The notes beneath the pieces are model-generated. The model was not told the DNA's origin. It saw only the letters and a list, made by a program, of their open reading frames with translations, and made no database searches. Shown piece by piece: positions 12,179 through 24,136 of a stretch of DNA of 64,000 bases. Source of the stretch: Spinellus fusiger. Taxonomy: Eukaryota > Mucoromycota > Mucoromycetes > Mucorales > Phycomycetaceae. The stretch spans positions 496,001 to 560,000 of the forward strand of contig JALLLS010000003.1 of assembly GCA_025094145.1 (NCBI GenBank), in the 5' to 3' direction. The position numbers and the translations under genes were made by a program. Each line of letters opens with the position of its first letter. Positions within the stretch are counted from its first letter, which is position 1.

Positions 12179-13396
12179 AGTAGAATAAGAAACGAGCAAA
12201 GGAAAATATGTTCAAATTGTTGATAAAAGTATCTACAACGCAGTCACAAGAAGGCCACTTTCTCTTAGTTATTTTTCATTGGGTTTATTTCCTAAGACGA
12301 CCCTGGCAGATCCTGTCTATTTATTATCCTATTTATTATCCTATTTATTATCCTAATCATTATCCTATTCATAAAAATAAATAGGATGATAAATAGAGAA
12401 CTATCTTTGGGTGACACTGGAATCTTTAGAATAAATACTAAGACACTGACTAGATAGGAAAGACTGACACTACTTTATGTATGTATGTATGTATGTATGT
12501 ACAGGAGTTGAAGGATGAACCAAGGCCAGCCTATCAGAAACAATGAATCTGACAGAACATGGGTGTTTCTTGGACTTCATTAGCACAGTATTGTCTACTC
12601 TTGGATATCTCAGCCACTTGGAAAACAGAAGAAAGAAAGAAAAGAAAAGCTGAGTGGGACAGAATATCAAGCCAAAGAACCCTTGTCTTCTTGTGAGATT
12701 ACAGATGAAGACAGATTCGTCATTTCTCTATAAAGGGAAAGCGTTTTCTTACTTTTTATTATTTTTATTCTTATTAAATAATTATATATAAAGTAATAAT
12801 AAATAGGGGGATGGGAATAAGAATTAAGCGGTAATAAAGTAAGAAAGATACGCGAGAAGAAAGAAAGAAAAGAAAAAAAACAAGGTGTTGTGTTTTCTCA
12901 ACTGTGTCCATCGTTGGATCTTTTCGAGACTGGACAAGAATATCATTTGTTGAGCTTTATGCGCGAGAATCATGCCAAAATCTCGTGTATTACACAAGAG
13001 ACTTGTACGTTGTCTTTTAATGTTATTTGGATTTGACAGTACATGTAACACAATAAGATCATAGAGTTTATATTTTATTAGCAGTTTGTATGAATAAGTA
13101 AATGTATGGACTCGCGGATGTAAGTAATTACATGTGTAGATATTTATCTATGGGTATAGATAGAAAGAGAAGAGGAGAAAGAAAGAATCCATGTTAATAG
13201 AACCTAAATGCATATGTTTGTATATTTAAATAGATTAAAATGTATAAATGTAGGTGTGGGTTCACAGATACCATAGAGTGAAAGAAAGAAACATACTCTG
13301 TAAATACACTAGGAAAAGAAAGGGCAAATGAAAAGATAAGAAAGAGAGCAGAAAAGAGCAGAAAAGACACTCGTTCATTCCACTGGAGGATAGGGC
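12179..13396. other. Spacer with TTATCCTAT and GTAT repeats
   Basis: Repeats of tatttattatcc lie at 12318-12360 and can pair with a downstream aaataggatgataaatag at about 12376-12396. A (GTAT)n tract lies at about 12475-12500. Around 12880-13045 the minus strand shows a coding-like open frame of some 50 codons with no start context, partner exon or recognised family. I do not call it a gene. Confidence 0.4.
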
Positions 13397-14751
13397 TTAA
13401 CGTGTAACAACATCCATAGAGAATGTAGAATGACGGCTTCTACTGATGATTTTAGAATAGACATTTCCAGAGAGGGGGTAAATAGGGTAGCTTGTGTTGC
13501 ATTCTACAGCTGCAAATGTAGCTGCTGAAAAGGTAATGCAGGATAATTGATCTATAGAACAGACTATATATGAATACACCAAGGCAAGGGGTATAGATAG
13601 AGACACTAGATAGATGAACTATTTACCCATAATGCTTGGTATTGCCACCACTCCAGAATTGCTGACTCGATCTTTTTGATTGGACATATCCTCTATACTT
13701 GAAATAGGTTGGATCGGTGGGGTAAAAGAATAAGGGCGCACTATGATGGGGCTAGTATGAGATGAGGGTTCACAGGAAAGACTGTTTTTCTTAAGCCCAA
13801 ATACTAAGTAATCCTGACCTAGGATAGGCACTTGGTGGGACGAAGGAAGAGAGTGAGATGATGTTTTCACTGGTTCTGGATTTTTCTCTTTTGGAAGACA
13901 TGATATATTAGTCATCTAATCTATTGAAATATACTAATTCATGTCACAAGTGGCGAGTGAAATAAGTTACCTAGAAAGCTCTCCATCCCATGTTTTAATA
14001 TTCCATAAGATGGGTGTTGTGGAGATGTGGAAGATGTGGAAGATGTGGAGAATATAGATAATGTGGAGGTAGAAGAAGATGCGGAAGATGTGGAAGATGC
14101 GGAAGATGCGGAAGATGTGGAAGAGGTGGAAGAGGAAGCAGAGGAAAAGCAATGTCGTTTTAGTGGATCTATGCTAATAGAGAAATTAAGCAGTAATGGC
14201 TTGTTGCTTCCGTTACTATCGAATAGGCTTCGGGGTCTATTAAGTTTGTCGGTTTTCGGAGAAGACACGGGAACAAAAGATTGAAACCTCAGTTTCCTTG
14301 TTGTTGTGCCGAGAGTTGAAGAGGGCGTCCATTTACGTTTGACATTGGCCCGATGAGTACAGAGGATACTGTTAGAAACACAGAAAACACATGGTTGATT
14401 TCCATCACATTTTGTTTTCCGTTTGCGACATGTATCACAGGCTGATCCAGAACTTAGGCGTTGTGATCTGTTCACTGATGTAGTGTTGAAAGAGAAAGCA
14501 TTGGTATCCGTAATAAGCGATTTCTTTGAATAATAGACTGGCTTTGTCTTGTGTTTTTGTGTTTTTCTATTAATAAACTCTTTTGATCCCTGGTACTTTC
14601 GAAGATGGTAAGATGCTGAGTTGGCATACTGTTGAGACTTTGGATGAGATACACTAGAAGTACTACGTCTTGATGACTTGGAGATCTGGGAGTTGATGCT
14701 ATCTGGAAAAAGAACGGCTTGAGATGAAGAAAGACAGGGATTGCTATTCAT
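13397..14751 (-). CDS. Zn(II)2Cys6 fungal transcription factor
   Basis: Three exons read leftward: 14751-13971, 13887-13627 and 13563-13397, giving 402 aa. A binuclear zinc cluster near residue 106 has the spacing C-x2-C-x6-C-x5-C-x2-C-x6-C (CDTCRKRKTKC...CVFC...C), followed by a basic linker (RANVKRKW). This fold is fungus-specific and binds CGG-type sites. A serine-rich run (14021-14130 in DNA) reflects a GATGTGGAA-like repeat. An earlier in-frame ATG at 14868 exists, but it would add a hydrophobic leader and a Leu-Gln-Pro minisatellite, so the later Met is preferred. The third exon has good codon texture but no recognised domain. Intron 2 uses the ATATAG acceptor (63 nt); a nearer acceptor would leave only 21 nt. 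The target genes cannot be told from sequence. Confidence 0.75.
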
Positions 14752-14868
14752 TGAAGTTTGGAGGGGCTGGAGGGGCTGGAGGGGCTGGAGGGGTATTGGT
14801 AGTAGAAAATGAATGAAGAAAAGGTATAGAAAACGAATGAAATGATAAGAGTTAAGAGTAATAGACAA

Positions 14869-17813
14869 TTGCTAATAAACTAGTTCCTTTTATAACTTGA
14901 ATTGCTATCTTGCTTTATATACCGCAGTCAGTTTAATTAATTAAGTGAACCAAGTTCTATGGAGTATTCAAAAAGATCAAATACACTGCACTCTGTATCA
15001 AATCCAGTAGGGTGAGCCAATGAAAGACATACCTGGTGGTTTGTTTTTATATACATTGAATCAAGTAAGGATAAGAAATAGAATTAAAGCATGTCCTTAT
15101 GCCTTTAAGAATAATAATTAGTTCGTAGGTTGCTCATAGAGTGCCTTATTCTGTGCTGTATCCATAATAATTTTAGGATAGCTTGAAACTTTGGAGGGAG
15201 CTGCTCTGCAAGTCATTTCAACGGTAAGCTGCCCCGATGTGGGCGTGGTGTAATTGGAGCTGATTTAGATTTGTTTGTTGTGAACTTTTTTGATTTTATT
15301 TCAAGTGTTGATAGAAAAACAAAAAAGGGGGGCGGGGAAACAGAATAGTGAGGCTAGCCTCATGTATTATGTGAAGGTTGCATCTTTGCAAATATAGCAT
15401 GGTATAGGCTGATTATACCATTTCTTTTTTGCTGTTGTGTTGGTTTGGATGCTCTTTATCAAAAAAATAAAAATAAAAACAAATAAACATACTAGATATT
15501 TATGGGATTTTATATCTATTGATAAATCATCTATCTAAATGTGTATTGAAGCATGTATAGTATAAAAGAGAATTTATAGAGCTCATATTCTATTCTACTG
15601 CATATTATCTTATCTCTACTTTTATAGCTCAATGTGTACACAAAAATAAAGATGGAGTTGATCATTGATCCTATACACTATGTAGGCTGAATCTTCTTTA
15701 TTAAAATACTAACTCATGAGTGCTCTTTTATTCAGCATTATTACACATTGAGAGTGAGGCCTATCTGTTACAAGTAATAGATAAGAACTTAATCTTTATT
15801 TAAATTTAAATTGAATACATTCCATTTTTACTTGAAGAAATCATTTGAATAATGTATATTGGCCTTTTCCTTGTATCAAAAAGATATTCTAAAGGAAATA
15901 GTGGAAGATGACAAGAAGTTAAAATATAATAGCATGGTCTTGTACTATTCCGTGATTAATTGTGATGGTTCAACTAAAAAAACGATTTGTTTTATGTTTT
16001 AAAACTTGTACAACTGGTAGACTTGTAATAAAAACATGAGAAGCCATTGTTCCTTGATCATGTTATTCATATTGAGGCGTGATCATTTCTTTTAGACGTG
16101 ACAAAATGACTGCATAAACTGTCTAACATCATGAAACTTAGCTCTCATCAACGCATTGAGCTCAGTCAGTCTAATATAAAACAGTGTTTCTACATAATTA
16201 ACGCAATAGTTGTTAGTACTATGCTATGTATCAGCACATTCATAAGAAGGATAAGAAAGAAATAGATAAATATTGCCTCTTTGGAGTAAAGAGTGTATGT
16301 AGACCTCATTCTAGAAATGGAACACAGTGGGCCAATTGAGAGGGTCTTGAGTCCCCTTTATTTTCTTCATAGAAACACAGCCGTATAAAAGAAGCTTCGT
16401 CATAGATGTGTTGATCAAAGGATAAAATGTGCCATTTAAAAGGATAAAATCCAATACGCCGAGTAGAAATCATATACTTTTCCGGACTTTTCCTATGACG
16501 CGAAATTTATAGAGTAACCCACATGAAAAACGCATTCTCATATTCTTTTTTTTTCTTTTTAATAAAAGTAGAATGACTAATTCTTCACTACCATGCCCTG
16601 TCTAAACACGCGATCAATGTATTGCAAATAAAATGCAATGCCGAAGGTGTATACTGTTTTTTTTATTGGTCTGATGAATGAATGATGATCAACTGTTATC
16701 AAATGAAGATAGTACTATAGAATATAAACTAATGCAATAACAGAAATATCTAATGTTAAGTATTAAATGAAGGAGATTTGAAAAGGTACACTCTAACTAA
16801 TCATAAAAATGAAAGTATTTTGAATGACTCTAATGATTATGCAGCAATATCCCTTACTGGTTCCCACTGTTGAACTATAGTATAGGCCCATATTGCTCTA
16901 TTTTGTCTATTCTTTACACTAAGAATAAGCCCTTTTCTTTTATGTATCCATTGAACTACACTTAGTCATTCTATATAGTATCTTCACATGAATACCCCAG
17001 AAGTTAATGCCATGTTTAATGTACATGCCATGTTTAATATTTTATTCTACCTTATCACAGTATTCCCTATTCTACTCAATTAAATTCTGTCTATTAATAA
17101 CTCTATAGATTACACTGAGCCATTATAGGCAAATAGTGAGGGATAAAGAAATTGAAAGGGGGGAAGGTTACCCATCTTTATTCCAAAAATGGACATAGGC
17201 ATAATGATTACAAGACAAAGTGAATTCAATCATTACCTATTGCCATTGCCCAATAGAATGGCACTCAACCCAAGATTCTTTTGTTTGCATTGATACTAAT
17301 GAGTCTTTTTCTTCTAATATTTATATTTATATCTATATTTATATTTATATATATATACATTTGTATTTATATCTATATCTATATCTATATCTATATCTAT
17401 ATCTATATCTATATCTATATCTATATCTATATCTATATCTATATCTATATCTATATCTATATCTATATCTATATCTATATCTATATCTATATCTATATCT
17501 ATATCTATATCTATATCTATATCTATATCTATATCTATATCTATACATGTATAGATGTAGATATAAATACAAATGTATATATATATATTTAATAACAACA
17601 TATCTGGTTACAGGATACTCTGTTGAATGACCACACTCTTGTTGCTGTTGCTGTTGCTGTTGCTGTTGGATTTATTCCCTAACATTATAGGATAGAGTGC
17701 ATTAAGTAAAGCCTTGGGATATGTGCAAAACGAACATTAGAACATCAAGCAACTTTGATATGTACAAAAATAATATTTATTGATACGAGAAGAAAATCAA
17801 AACTTAAACCTCT
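14869..17813. other. AT-rich gene-free spacer
   Basis: No supported gene on either strand over nearly 3 kb. It includes a relatively GC-rich patch at about 15180-15270 with no recognisable identity. A large hexanucleotide array and a (TTGCTG)n tract at 17640-17669 lie near the right end. Confidence 0.5.
17364..17546. repeat. (ATATCT)n hexanucleotide array
   Basis: About 30 near-perfect copies of a TATATC unit, flanked by less regular TATATT and ATGTAG variants. Since a 6-bp unit is a multiple of three, no frame is interrupted, and spurious Tyr/Leu, Ile/Tyr and Asp/Ile open frames appear on both strands. These are not genes. Confidence 0.95.
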
Positions 17814-18418
17814 TCATAATACATCTTTAGGTATTACATTTTGTAAGCGATGGTTGGTATAGATCCATAACTGATAGCTAATGACTAGCCCAATAGAAGA
17901 CACAGCAGCTGTTAAGAAGAAAGGCATAAGCACTAAGACTCCTATAGTCAATGCCAGCGGAACAATAATGATCCACAGTAAACAGACAATACAGGTAATT
18001 GCAAGAAGAGTCAGCACAGTATACAACAGAAAAATAGAGACTGGGACAATGAACAGAACACCAAAGACGGCTGTGAGCAGTCTGAACTCCGAACTAAAAA
18101 GCATTTGAGATCTTCCTCTACAGCAAAACAGACTTACAATTGCCAAAGGTATTCAAGTGTTACAAGTGTGTTTTCACAGTAGACATAGGAAGTATCTATC
18201 AATTTCTTCCAATGTTCTTTTAGTGTGTAAATATAGGTTGTTTCATCAGTGACAGTGTTTTCTATAGTATGTTTGGAGAGTAGAACAGCAGAAGGCATAA
18301 TAGACCAATGAATAAGCAAATGAAAAAAAAAGAGATAAAGAAAAGGAACAAAGCTGGCCTTAACATAAAATGAAGAGAATAAACTCTGATACAGTGCTCT
18401 CTTTATCGATGTTACCAT
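17814..18418 (-). CDS. Small multi-pass membrane protein (promethin/LDAF1-like hydrophobicity)
   Basis: Two exons, 18418-18138 and 18093-17814, joined across a very short 44-nt intron, giving 186 aa. The first half carries one hydrophobic segment (FVPFLYLFFFHLLIHW). The second half is a dense cluster of hydrophobic stretches (LLTAVFGVLFIVPVSIFLLY onward) with few charges, ending in a short polar tail RLQNVIPKDVL. This hairpin-like profile recalls promethin/LDO lipid-droplet assembly factors, but no diagnostic motif is seen, so the assignment is only a suggestion. The start at 18418 is the first ATG in a frame that stays open further upstream without an ATG. Confidence 0.55.
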
Positions 18419-18608
18419 GTATAGAAAGAGAAGCCAAAAAGAAGGAATATAAGGCAAAATAACTCTTCCTGGGTCTATAAAAGTCAAAGGCTAAAAATGG
18501 AGTGTTTTTTATTACTTTTTTTTATTACTTTTGCACTTGTTTCTTCTTTTGTCGTGGCCCTATGTTTTATAGAAGATTAACATTTACTATAGCTGTGTCT
18601 TATCTTTG

Positions 18609-18770
18609 TTATTCTCCATTGTATAAAGTGAATTGAGAAATAAGCTTGTGGCGTGTAGGCAAGTCCATCTCTCCCTTAACAAAGGCGTGATGCTCCAAAG
18701 AGTGACGCAAATACGACGGCGTTCTAAAGTAGTCTTCTTTTCCTTTGATGTTCTCACACTTACCCTCTTT
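18609..18770 (-). other. Possible coding exon, unassigned
   Basis: The minus strand is open for 53 codons ending in TAA, with coding-like composition (EDYFRTPSYLRHSLEHHAF, then KGEMDLPTRHKL). It follows a splice-acceptor-like CCTATAG. A short reading MSSCSSKQSNLLNRL lies just upstream but cannot be joined with a normal-length intron. It may be the last exon of a small gene or a decayed gene. Not recognised. Confidence 0.3.
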
Positions 18771-19461
18771 CTATAGGTTTTTAACCTAAAATTAGACGGT
18801 TCAAAAGATTAGACTGTTTGGAACTACAGCTAGACATAAGTCAAAATTTTGTAGACAAATCTTATGATGATGATGTATAAATGATCAACAGATGTTTTAC
18901 TATTTTATCTGTACTATGGGTTTCCTAAAGTGATAACTAAAGAAGTTTGAGGTCTTTTTTAGTTCTTGGCTATTCTATCTTTCTTTTTTGTATCTATAAG
19001 ATAGTAACTTAAAAGGCTGTGGTGCTTTGCAGTTGGCATTTCTTCTTATTATAAACACTCTTGGATTGAGTACAATTTTGATAGTTTTTAACTTTGAGAA
19101 TTCACATTCTGAACAAAAAGTAGAGATTTGATACTCATTCAATAACAGAACCTCATCCTTCTCTTTTTAAAGACATGGCATCTTCATCATAGCAATGGCC
19201 TTTTAGAGCTTTTGAAATATTGGCTCTTACTGTGATGTATTGGATATACTTTTCAATGCTCGGCAAGGGGACAAATAATTAGCAATTTTTAACAAATCCG
19301 ATAGATTTCATATCATCAATACAGTGTTTTTCCTGTATCAAAAACAAGACAACGTATTTTCTACTTTAATAAGACTGATGTTATGTTAAATAAGGGCTAT
19401 AGAATACGTACATGTAATCTATTCTTTATTCTTCCATTTAAAAAACTATTACAAATATAGA

Positions 19462-20464
19462 TTTAGTAATGGGTACTCCTACCCTTGTTCTTGATGACTT
19501 TTTGCATTTGTGCTGGCATTGTCTCAATCGAAGAATTCCATGTTTTTGGCTCAAAAGAATCCCAAGCTTATTGTATTATAGTTTTGAGCTTGTCCATTTT
19601 AACAAAAACGTTGCATCTCTCTTGGACTATGTCTTTCATTTGCATCCAAAGATTCTCAATGGGGTTCAGATCGGATGATTGAGAAGGCCACTCCAAACTA
19701 TCAATTTCTTTCTTTTTTTCCAATCACTTGCTATAATACTTTTGTGAGTGTGCTCTATCTTCCATCAATATCAAGTGGCACTCTAGACCTCAGAAACGTA
19801 GTAATAACTCTTTGTAAACCTTTTTGACAAAATCAATAACCTTTCGTTTATCTTTCTCAAGCATCACAATTTCTGACTTCTCACCGTGACAAATAGATCC
19901 CTAAACCATAACTAAGGACCTCCTGCTTTTGAATGTGGGAGCAAGACAATATTTTTTATAAGCTTCTCCATTCTTGCGCCAAACGTAAACCACTCGATTG
20001 CTCTTGATTATTTCGAAACTACTTTTGTCTGTCCATATAACCTTTTCCCACATATCAACAGTTCAATGGAGATGTTCTTTGGCAAACTTGAGTCTTTTTT
20101 CTTGATGTGTTTCATTCAAAAGAGGTTTCTTTCTTGCCACTTGGCTAAATATACCCTCTTCATATAGTACACCTCTAACAGTGCGCTTGCTGCATTCTTC
20201 AGTTATTTCTGGATTTATCTCACTTGAAGTCAATCGTCTATTCTTGCCAACAACGTTCAGAAGGTGTCGTATTCCTCTTTCATTGAATATTTTGGGTCTT
20301 CCTGAACCTTCTTGGCGTTTGGTAGTCCCTCTTGTCTTTTGTTGATTTAGAACATTGTAGATTGTTCTCAGCCTTACTCCAGTTCTTTCAGCTATTTCCT
20401 TTAATTTCATATTTGCTTGTCGAAAATTAACAATGGTAAGTTTTTGCTCGTCTGTTAGTTCCAT
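19462..20464 (-). pseudogene. Degenerate Tc1/mariner-type transposase
   Basis: Read leftward from 20464, the first 133 codons are intact and give a helix-turn-helix DNA-binding region (KLKEIAERTGVRLRTIYNVL) with a GRPKIF linker. The catalytic half follows in the same frame but is broken by at least four in-frame stops. The DDE landmarks survive: WTDKSSF, MEDRAHSQ and [11 protein letters not shown]. It ends with the usual KNKGRSTHY tail. No terminal inverted repeats could be identified by eye. It is a fossil element, unrelated in sequence detail to the Tc1 copy at 35.9 kb. Confidence 0.88.
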
Positions 20465-22493
20465 AATAAGTTAAATATGGATATACTTTTATTAAGAAGA
20501 AAGAATGAAAACTGCCACAAGTGTCTCTTATGTAAGATATGAAAATTATTGGACCTCTAAAAGATACCAAAATATCTGTCTCCCCATTGTACCTTTTTTT
20601 TAGTACTAATGTTTTGTTTGAATACAAACATACTAGCTCAATCTATTTTGATAGTTTCTTCAAAGTTTTTTTTTGTCTTTTCACAGTGAGAAGCAACTGA
20701 ATGATTTGATATTGTTTTCATATATCTTTGCCAACCTATAAAACATGCACAAATGTTACTGTGATTTTGCTTTAGTGTCTTAGTAAATAAATCCCTTTGC
20801 TAAGTATTTGTCCATTGAGTAGGTGCATAGGAAGCAAGTAAATAGTATTCTTCTTTATAGGCGTTTGTTTTCTCTCTTTTCCAACACACTTTGGCTGAAG
20901 GTATGGATTTGCTCTGTGTACTTTTACCTCTGATATATCTGTCAACAAGAGACAAAAAGACTTCTTAGAAGAAACCCTTTTGTTATCTATTCCTTCAAGT
21001 CAAATGCATTGTCTTTATCAGATTCTTTTACATGGATGGATTTTAAAAAGGTAAGTATATATAAAATATTAATGAAGATGCCTCACTGCATATGAAATAA
21101 GAATATAATATTGCACTTTTAGGCTGCTTTCATCTACACATCATTATGGCTTGTATCTACAAAATGTTGACGATTGGAAATCTAGTTTGAGACAATTTGA
21201 ATATGAACATTAGACAAGAGAAAGAGAACATCCCAATTCAAGTTAATACTGAGTCTGTTACAGATCAATATCTGATGGACATAGTATACATCGTCGTCTA
21301 TTCTAACCTTTAAGTTTTTTATATCTTTTTGGAGGCAGGAATTACATGTCTATATAAAATATAGAAGCAGTATCACTTTTGTATAGAATACTATGCTTAT
21401 ACATATGTATACATGAACATCTCTATACTAAACTTGGAGGTAGTACACTCGTTGCTATCTACAAGTAAAAGTTCAATCAGTCTCGCTTTACTCTTTAGCC
21501 GATTTCATGACTTCCTTAAAATACTATAACGTAGAGTGTAGAGCCTTTTTTTTATAGATATATACCATTGACGGGTAATATTTTTATTCCTGTTGTAATA
21601 TTCTGCCAATGACAGGTGTCTTGTGTTATTCTCTCCATGATAAAAGACAGAGATTTTTTCTATCAAGATCAACAGTCTAGGGCCAAAAGTATGTTTTCAC
21701 CTCTTCACTGCTAAGGTTATCCAATCCTAGGGAAATATCATCAGCAGACAAAGCACACACACACACACAAACATAGGTTGAAATAATATTTTATAGCCAA
21801 GAAGAATATAAGACTTGATTGACAAGAATATCGCCTAAAAAGAAGGCATTAGAGCTGTAAATGATAATTGATTTGTTTAATATCTATTTTCTACATCATC
21901 TCGAACTAGATTTCCAATTGTTATATTTTAGGAGAAAATATTATAGTTTACATTTATATCAGTGTTTTTATTAGTTTTATCACTATTAGTGTTATAATCA
22001 TTACTAGTAGTGCTATTATCATTGCTAGTGGATTCAGTGGATTCTATGCCTTTATAACTATATCTAGAAAGCAATATGGGTTTATTGTTTATTAATACAG
22101 GCTCCATTCTATCTATAGCTACAATTCTTACACACCCTATCCTACCCCACTCCAATCTGATCTAATTTAATCTTCACTATACACTATGACCTCGTAGTAA
22201 ACAGTAGATAAAATCCCATTCACAAAATAGCCTCTATTGAGTCGTCTTGTTACTTATGATCGAAAACTTCAAGGTCCGTACTTATCAATTCTTTCTTTCT
22301 TTTTTTTTTTGAAATGCAAAGACACTATTCACAATTGGCCATTATGAGTAGGCAGCATCACACCCGCTAAGGTAATAAAGCGTGATAGTCACACCCTAGA
22401 CCCATGAGCAGAGAGGCGGTAGAATAGGCCTGTTTCTTGTTTTGGCAGAGAGAAGCACCTTTAGAGCAAAGTAACTCATGTGTTCATGTGTTT
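20465..22493. other. AT-rich spacer upstream of the DYRK gene
   Basis: No gene recognised. A short (CA)n tract lies at about 21757-21769. The minus-strand open frame at 21928-22155 is Asn/Ser/Thr low-complexity. An acceptor-like tgttttggcag at about 22446 lies in front of the DYRK open frame, so a small upstream exon for that gene remains possible. Confidence 0.4.
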
Positions 22494-24099
22494 ATGGGTT
22501 TAATAGATTCTCCAATGTCCAACTCCTCTCTCTTATCTGTCTCTGATCTTTTACTCGATACTCCTCTTGAAGCACCAACAGACCCTCATGACTGGTTTGA
22601 TCCTTCTCGTCAAGACTCCACCACTGCTTACTCCTCTTCTACCTGGGGACTTGGTACTGTTCATTGGCCTTTAACAGACCACCAGGACTGGATTCAACCC
22701 ACTCCTCAACCCACTACTCACAACGCACCTCTCTTGGTCCAGGTAGACTCTCCTTCCAGCAAAAGCCGCTGTTCATCCAGTGAGTTGTGCATAGACCCAC
22801 CCACAACAGCATGGCATCCCTCTTCACCTTCTGTCCCCAGTCCCCAGTCTGTGGATACTAGTCATGACTCCAACGCACCTGTCACGAAAGAAAGTCACTC
22901 TCTTTACTCTGCTGCATGGCCTACAGAACGCATTGTATGGAAAAAGGAATCTCATCAAAACACAACCCACCACCACCAACAGGGGCGATTGACTCAAAAG
23001 CACCCCGTCAAAGCAGGGAACACATCTCACACAAGGGCTGTTTCTGAGCCCTTTTGTTATGAACACGTATCCACATCCACTAACGCATTGGATATGCTAG
23101 TAGGACTCGACCCATTCTTACCCAAAGAATCATTGACCAAGACAAATGCCACTCCTTGCACTGCTTCAATAGAATCCAGACAGGCAGGCTCCTTTGATCC
23201 TTCTCTTGATCTCTTTACTACACATACCACAATGCCTCCTCCTGTATTACAGCCAGTTCAATTCAACAAACACTCCTCCTCAAGAGAGAACTCCAATGAC
23301 TTGCCTGTTATGATCAAATACACCCAGGAACCCATAGATCCTTCTTCATTCAACAGACACTCCACAGCACACTCTTTACTTGTAAGAAACACAGAAAAGA
23401 CAGGACAAGGAAAACACAAACCAACACCCAAAACAAAACTACCAACACCCAAAGTATACTCTACACATAAGGGGGTTCATCGACAGCCATCTCCAGTACA
23501 CTCTTCCTTGGACAAGACAAACAGTGACAGTGATAATGACAGACATAGTGACAGTGATCATGCCAAACATAGTGACAGTGACACTGATATTTTTAAATGG
23601 CAAGAGCAAATCTCCATTCCAATCCCTGTGTTGAATCCAACGCACTTGAATCCTGCTTCTAAAATCCATCGTCCAGCAAGTGTGGGGTTGGCCTCCACAA
23701 GCAGGTTTGGCTGGAGAAGTGTAGAGCCCCCTACAGTCCATGCCATTCCTCCCAGCAGTCTACCGTTTCTTGTAGAGACAGAGGACTCTCTTAAAGGCAA
23801 ACTCATCTCTCATCATGGCAGAGCTATTCAGGAATTAGTGGATGTCGGTGATGATAGAGAAACAAAGGTGAACTCTTTATTATGCCAGCCAGACAATTGT
23901 CAATGTGATGTGGATGATATGGAGATGCCCACGCAAGTAAACATTAAGTTGAGTTCATTGAATCGTCCTTGGCCCAGCAAACCATCAGCTCAAGCCCAAG
24001 CTCAAGCTCAAGCTCAATTCCAAGTCCAAGAAGGAAGCGAGAGTCTGATTGATGAACTTCTCAAAACACTGCCCTTTACCCATCCTAGAGAACAGGTAA

Positions 24100-24136
<37 letters not shown>

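Noticed and set aside
12470..13051. Two short minus-strand frames after the cyclophilin gene
   Set aside because: No start context, no shared splice signals and no family; one overlaps a GTAT microsatellite.
13564..13626. A 21-nt intron option in the Zn2Cys6 gene using the CTATCTAG acceptor
   Set aside because: Too short to splice; the ATATAG acceptor gives 63 nt and the same frame.
14752..14868. Upstream Met start adding 39 residues to the Zn2Cys6 protein
   Set aside because: The extension is hydrophobic then a Leu-Gln-Pro minisatellite, unlikely for a nuclear factor; kept only as an alternative.
17220..17630. Long overlapping Tyr/Leu, Ile/Tyr and Asp/Ile open frames on both strands
   Set aside because: Produced by the (ATATCT)n array, whose unit length is a multiple of three; no unique sequence supports a gene.
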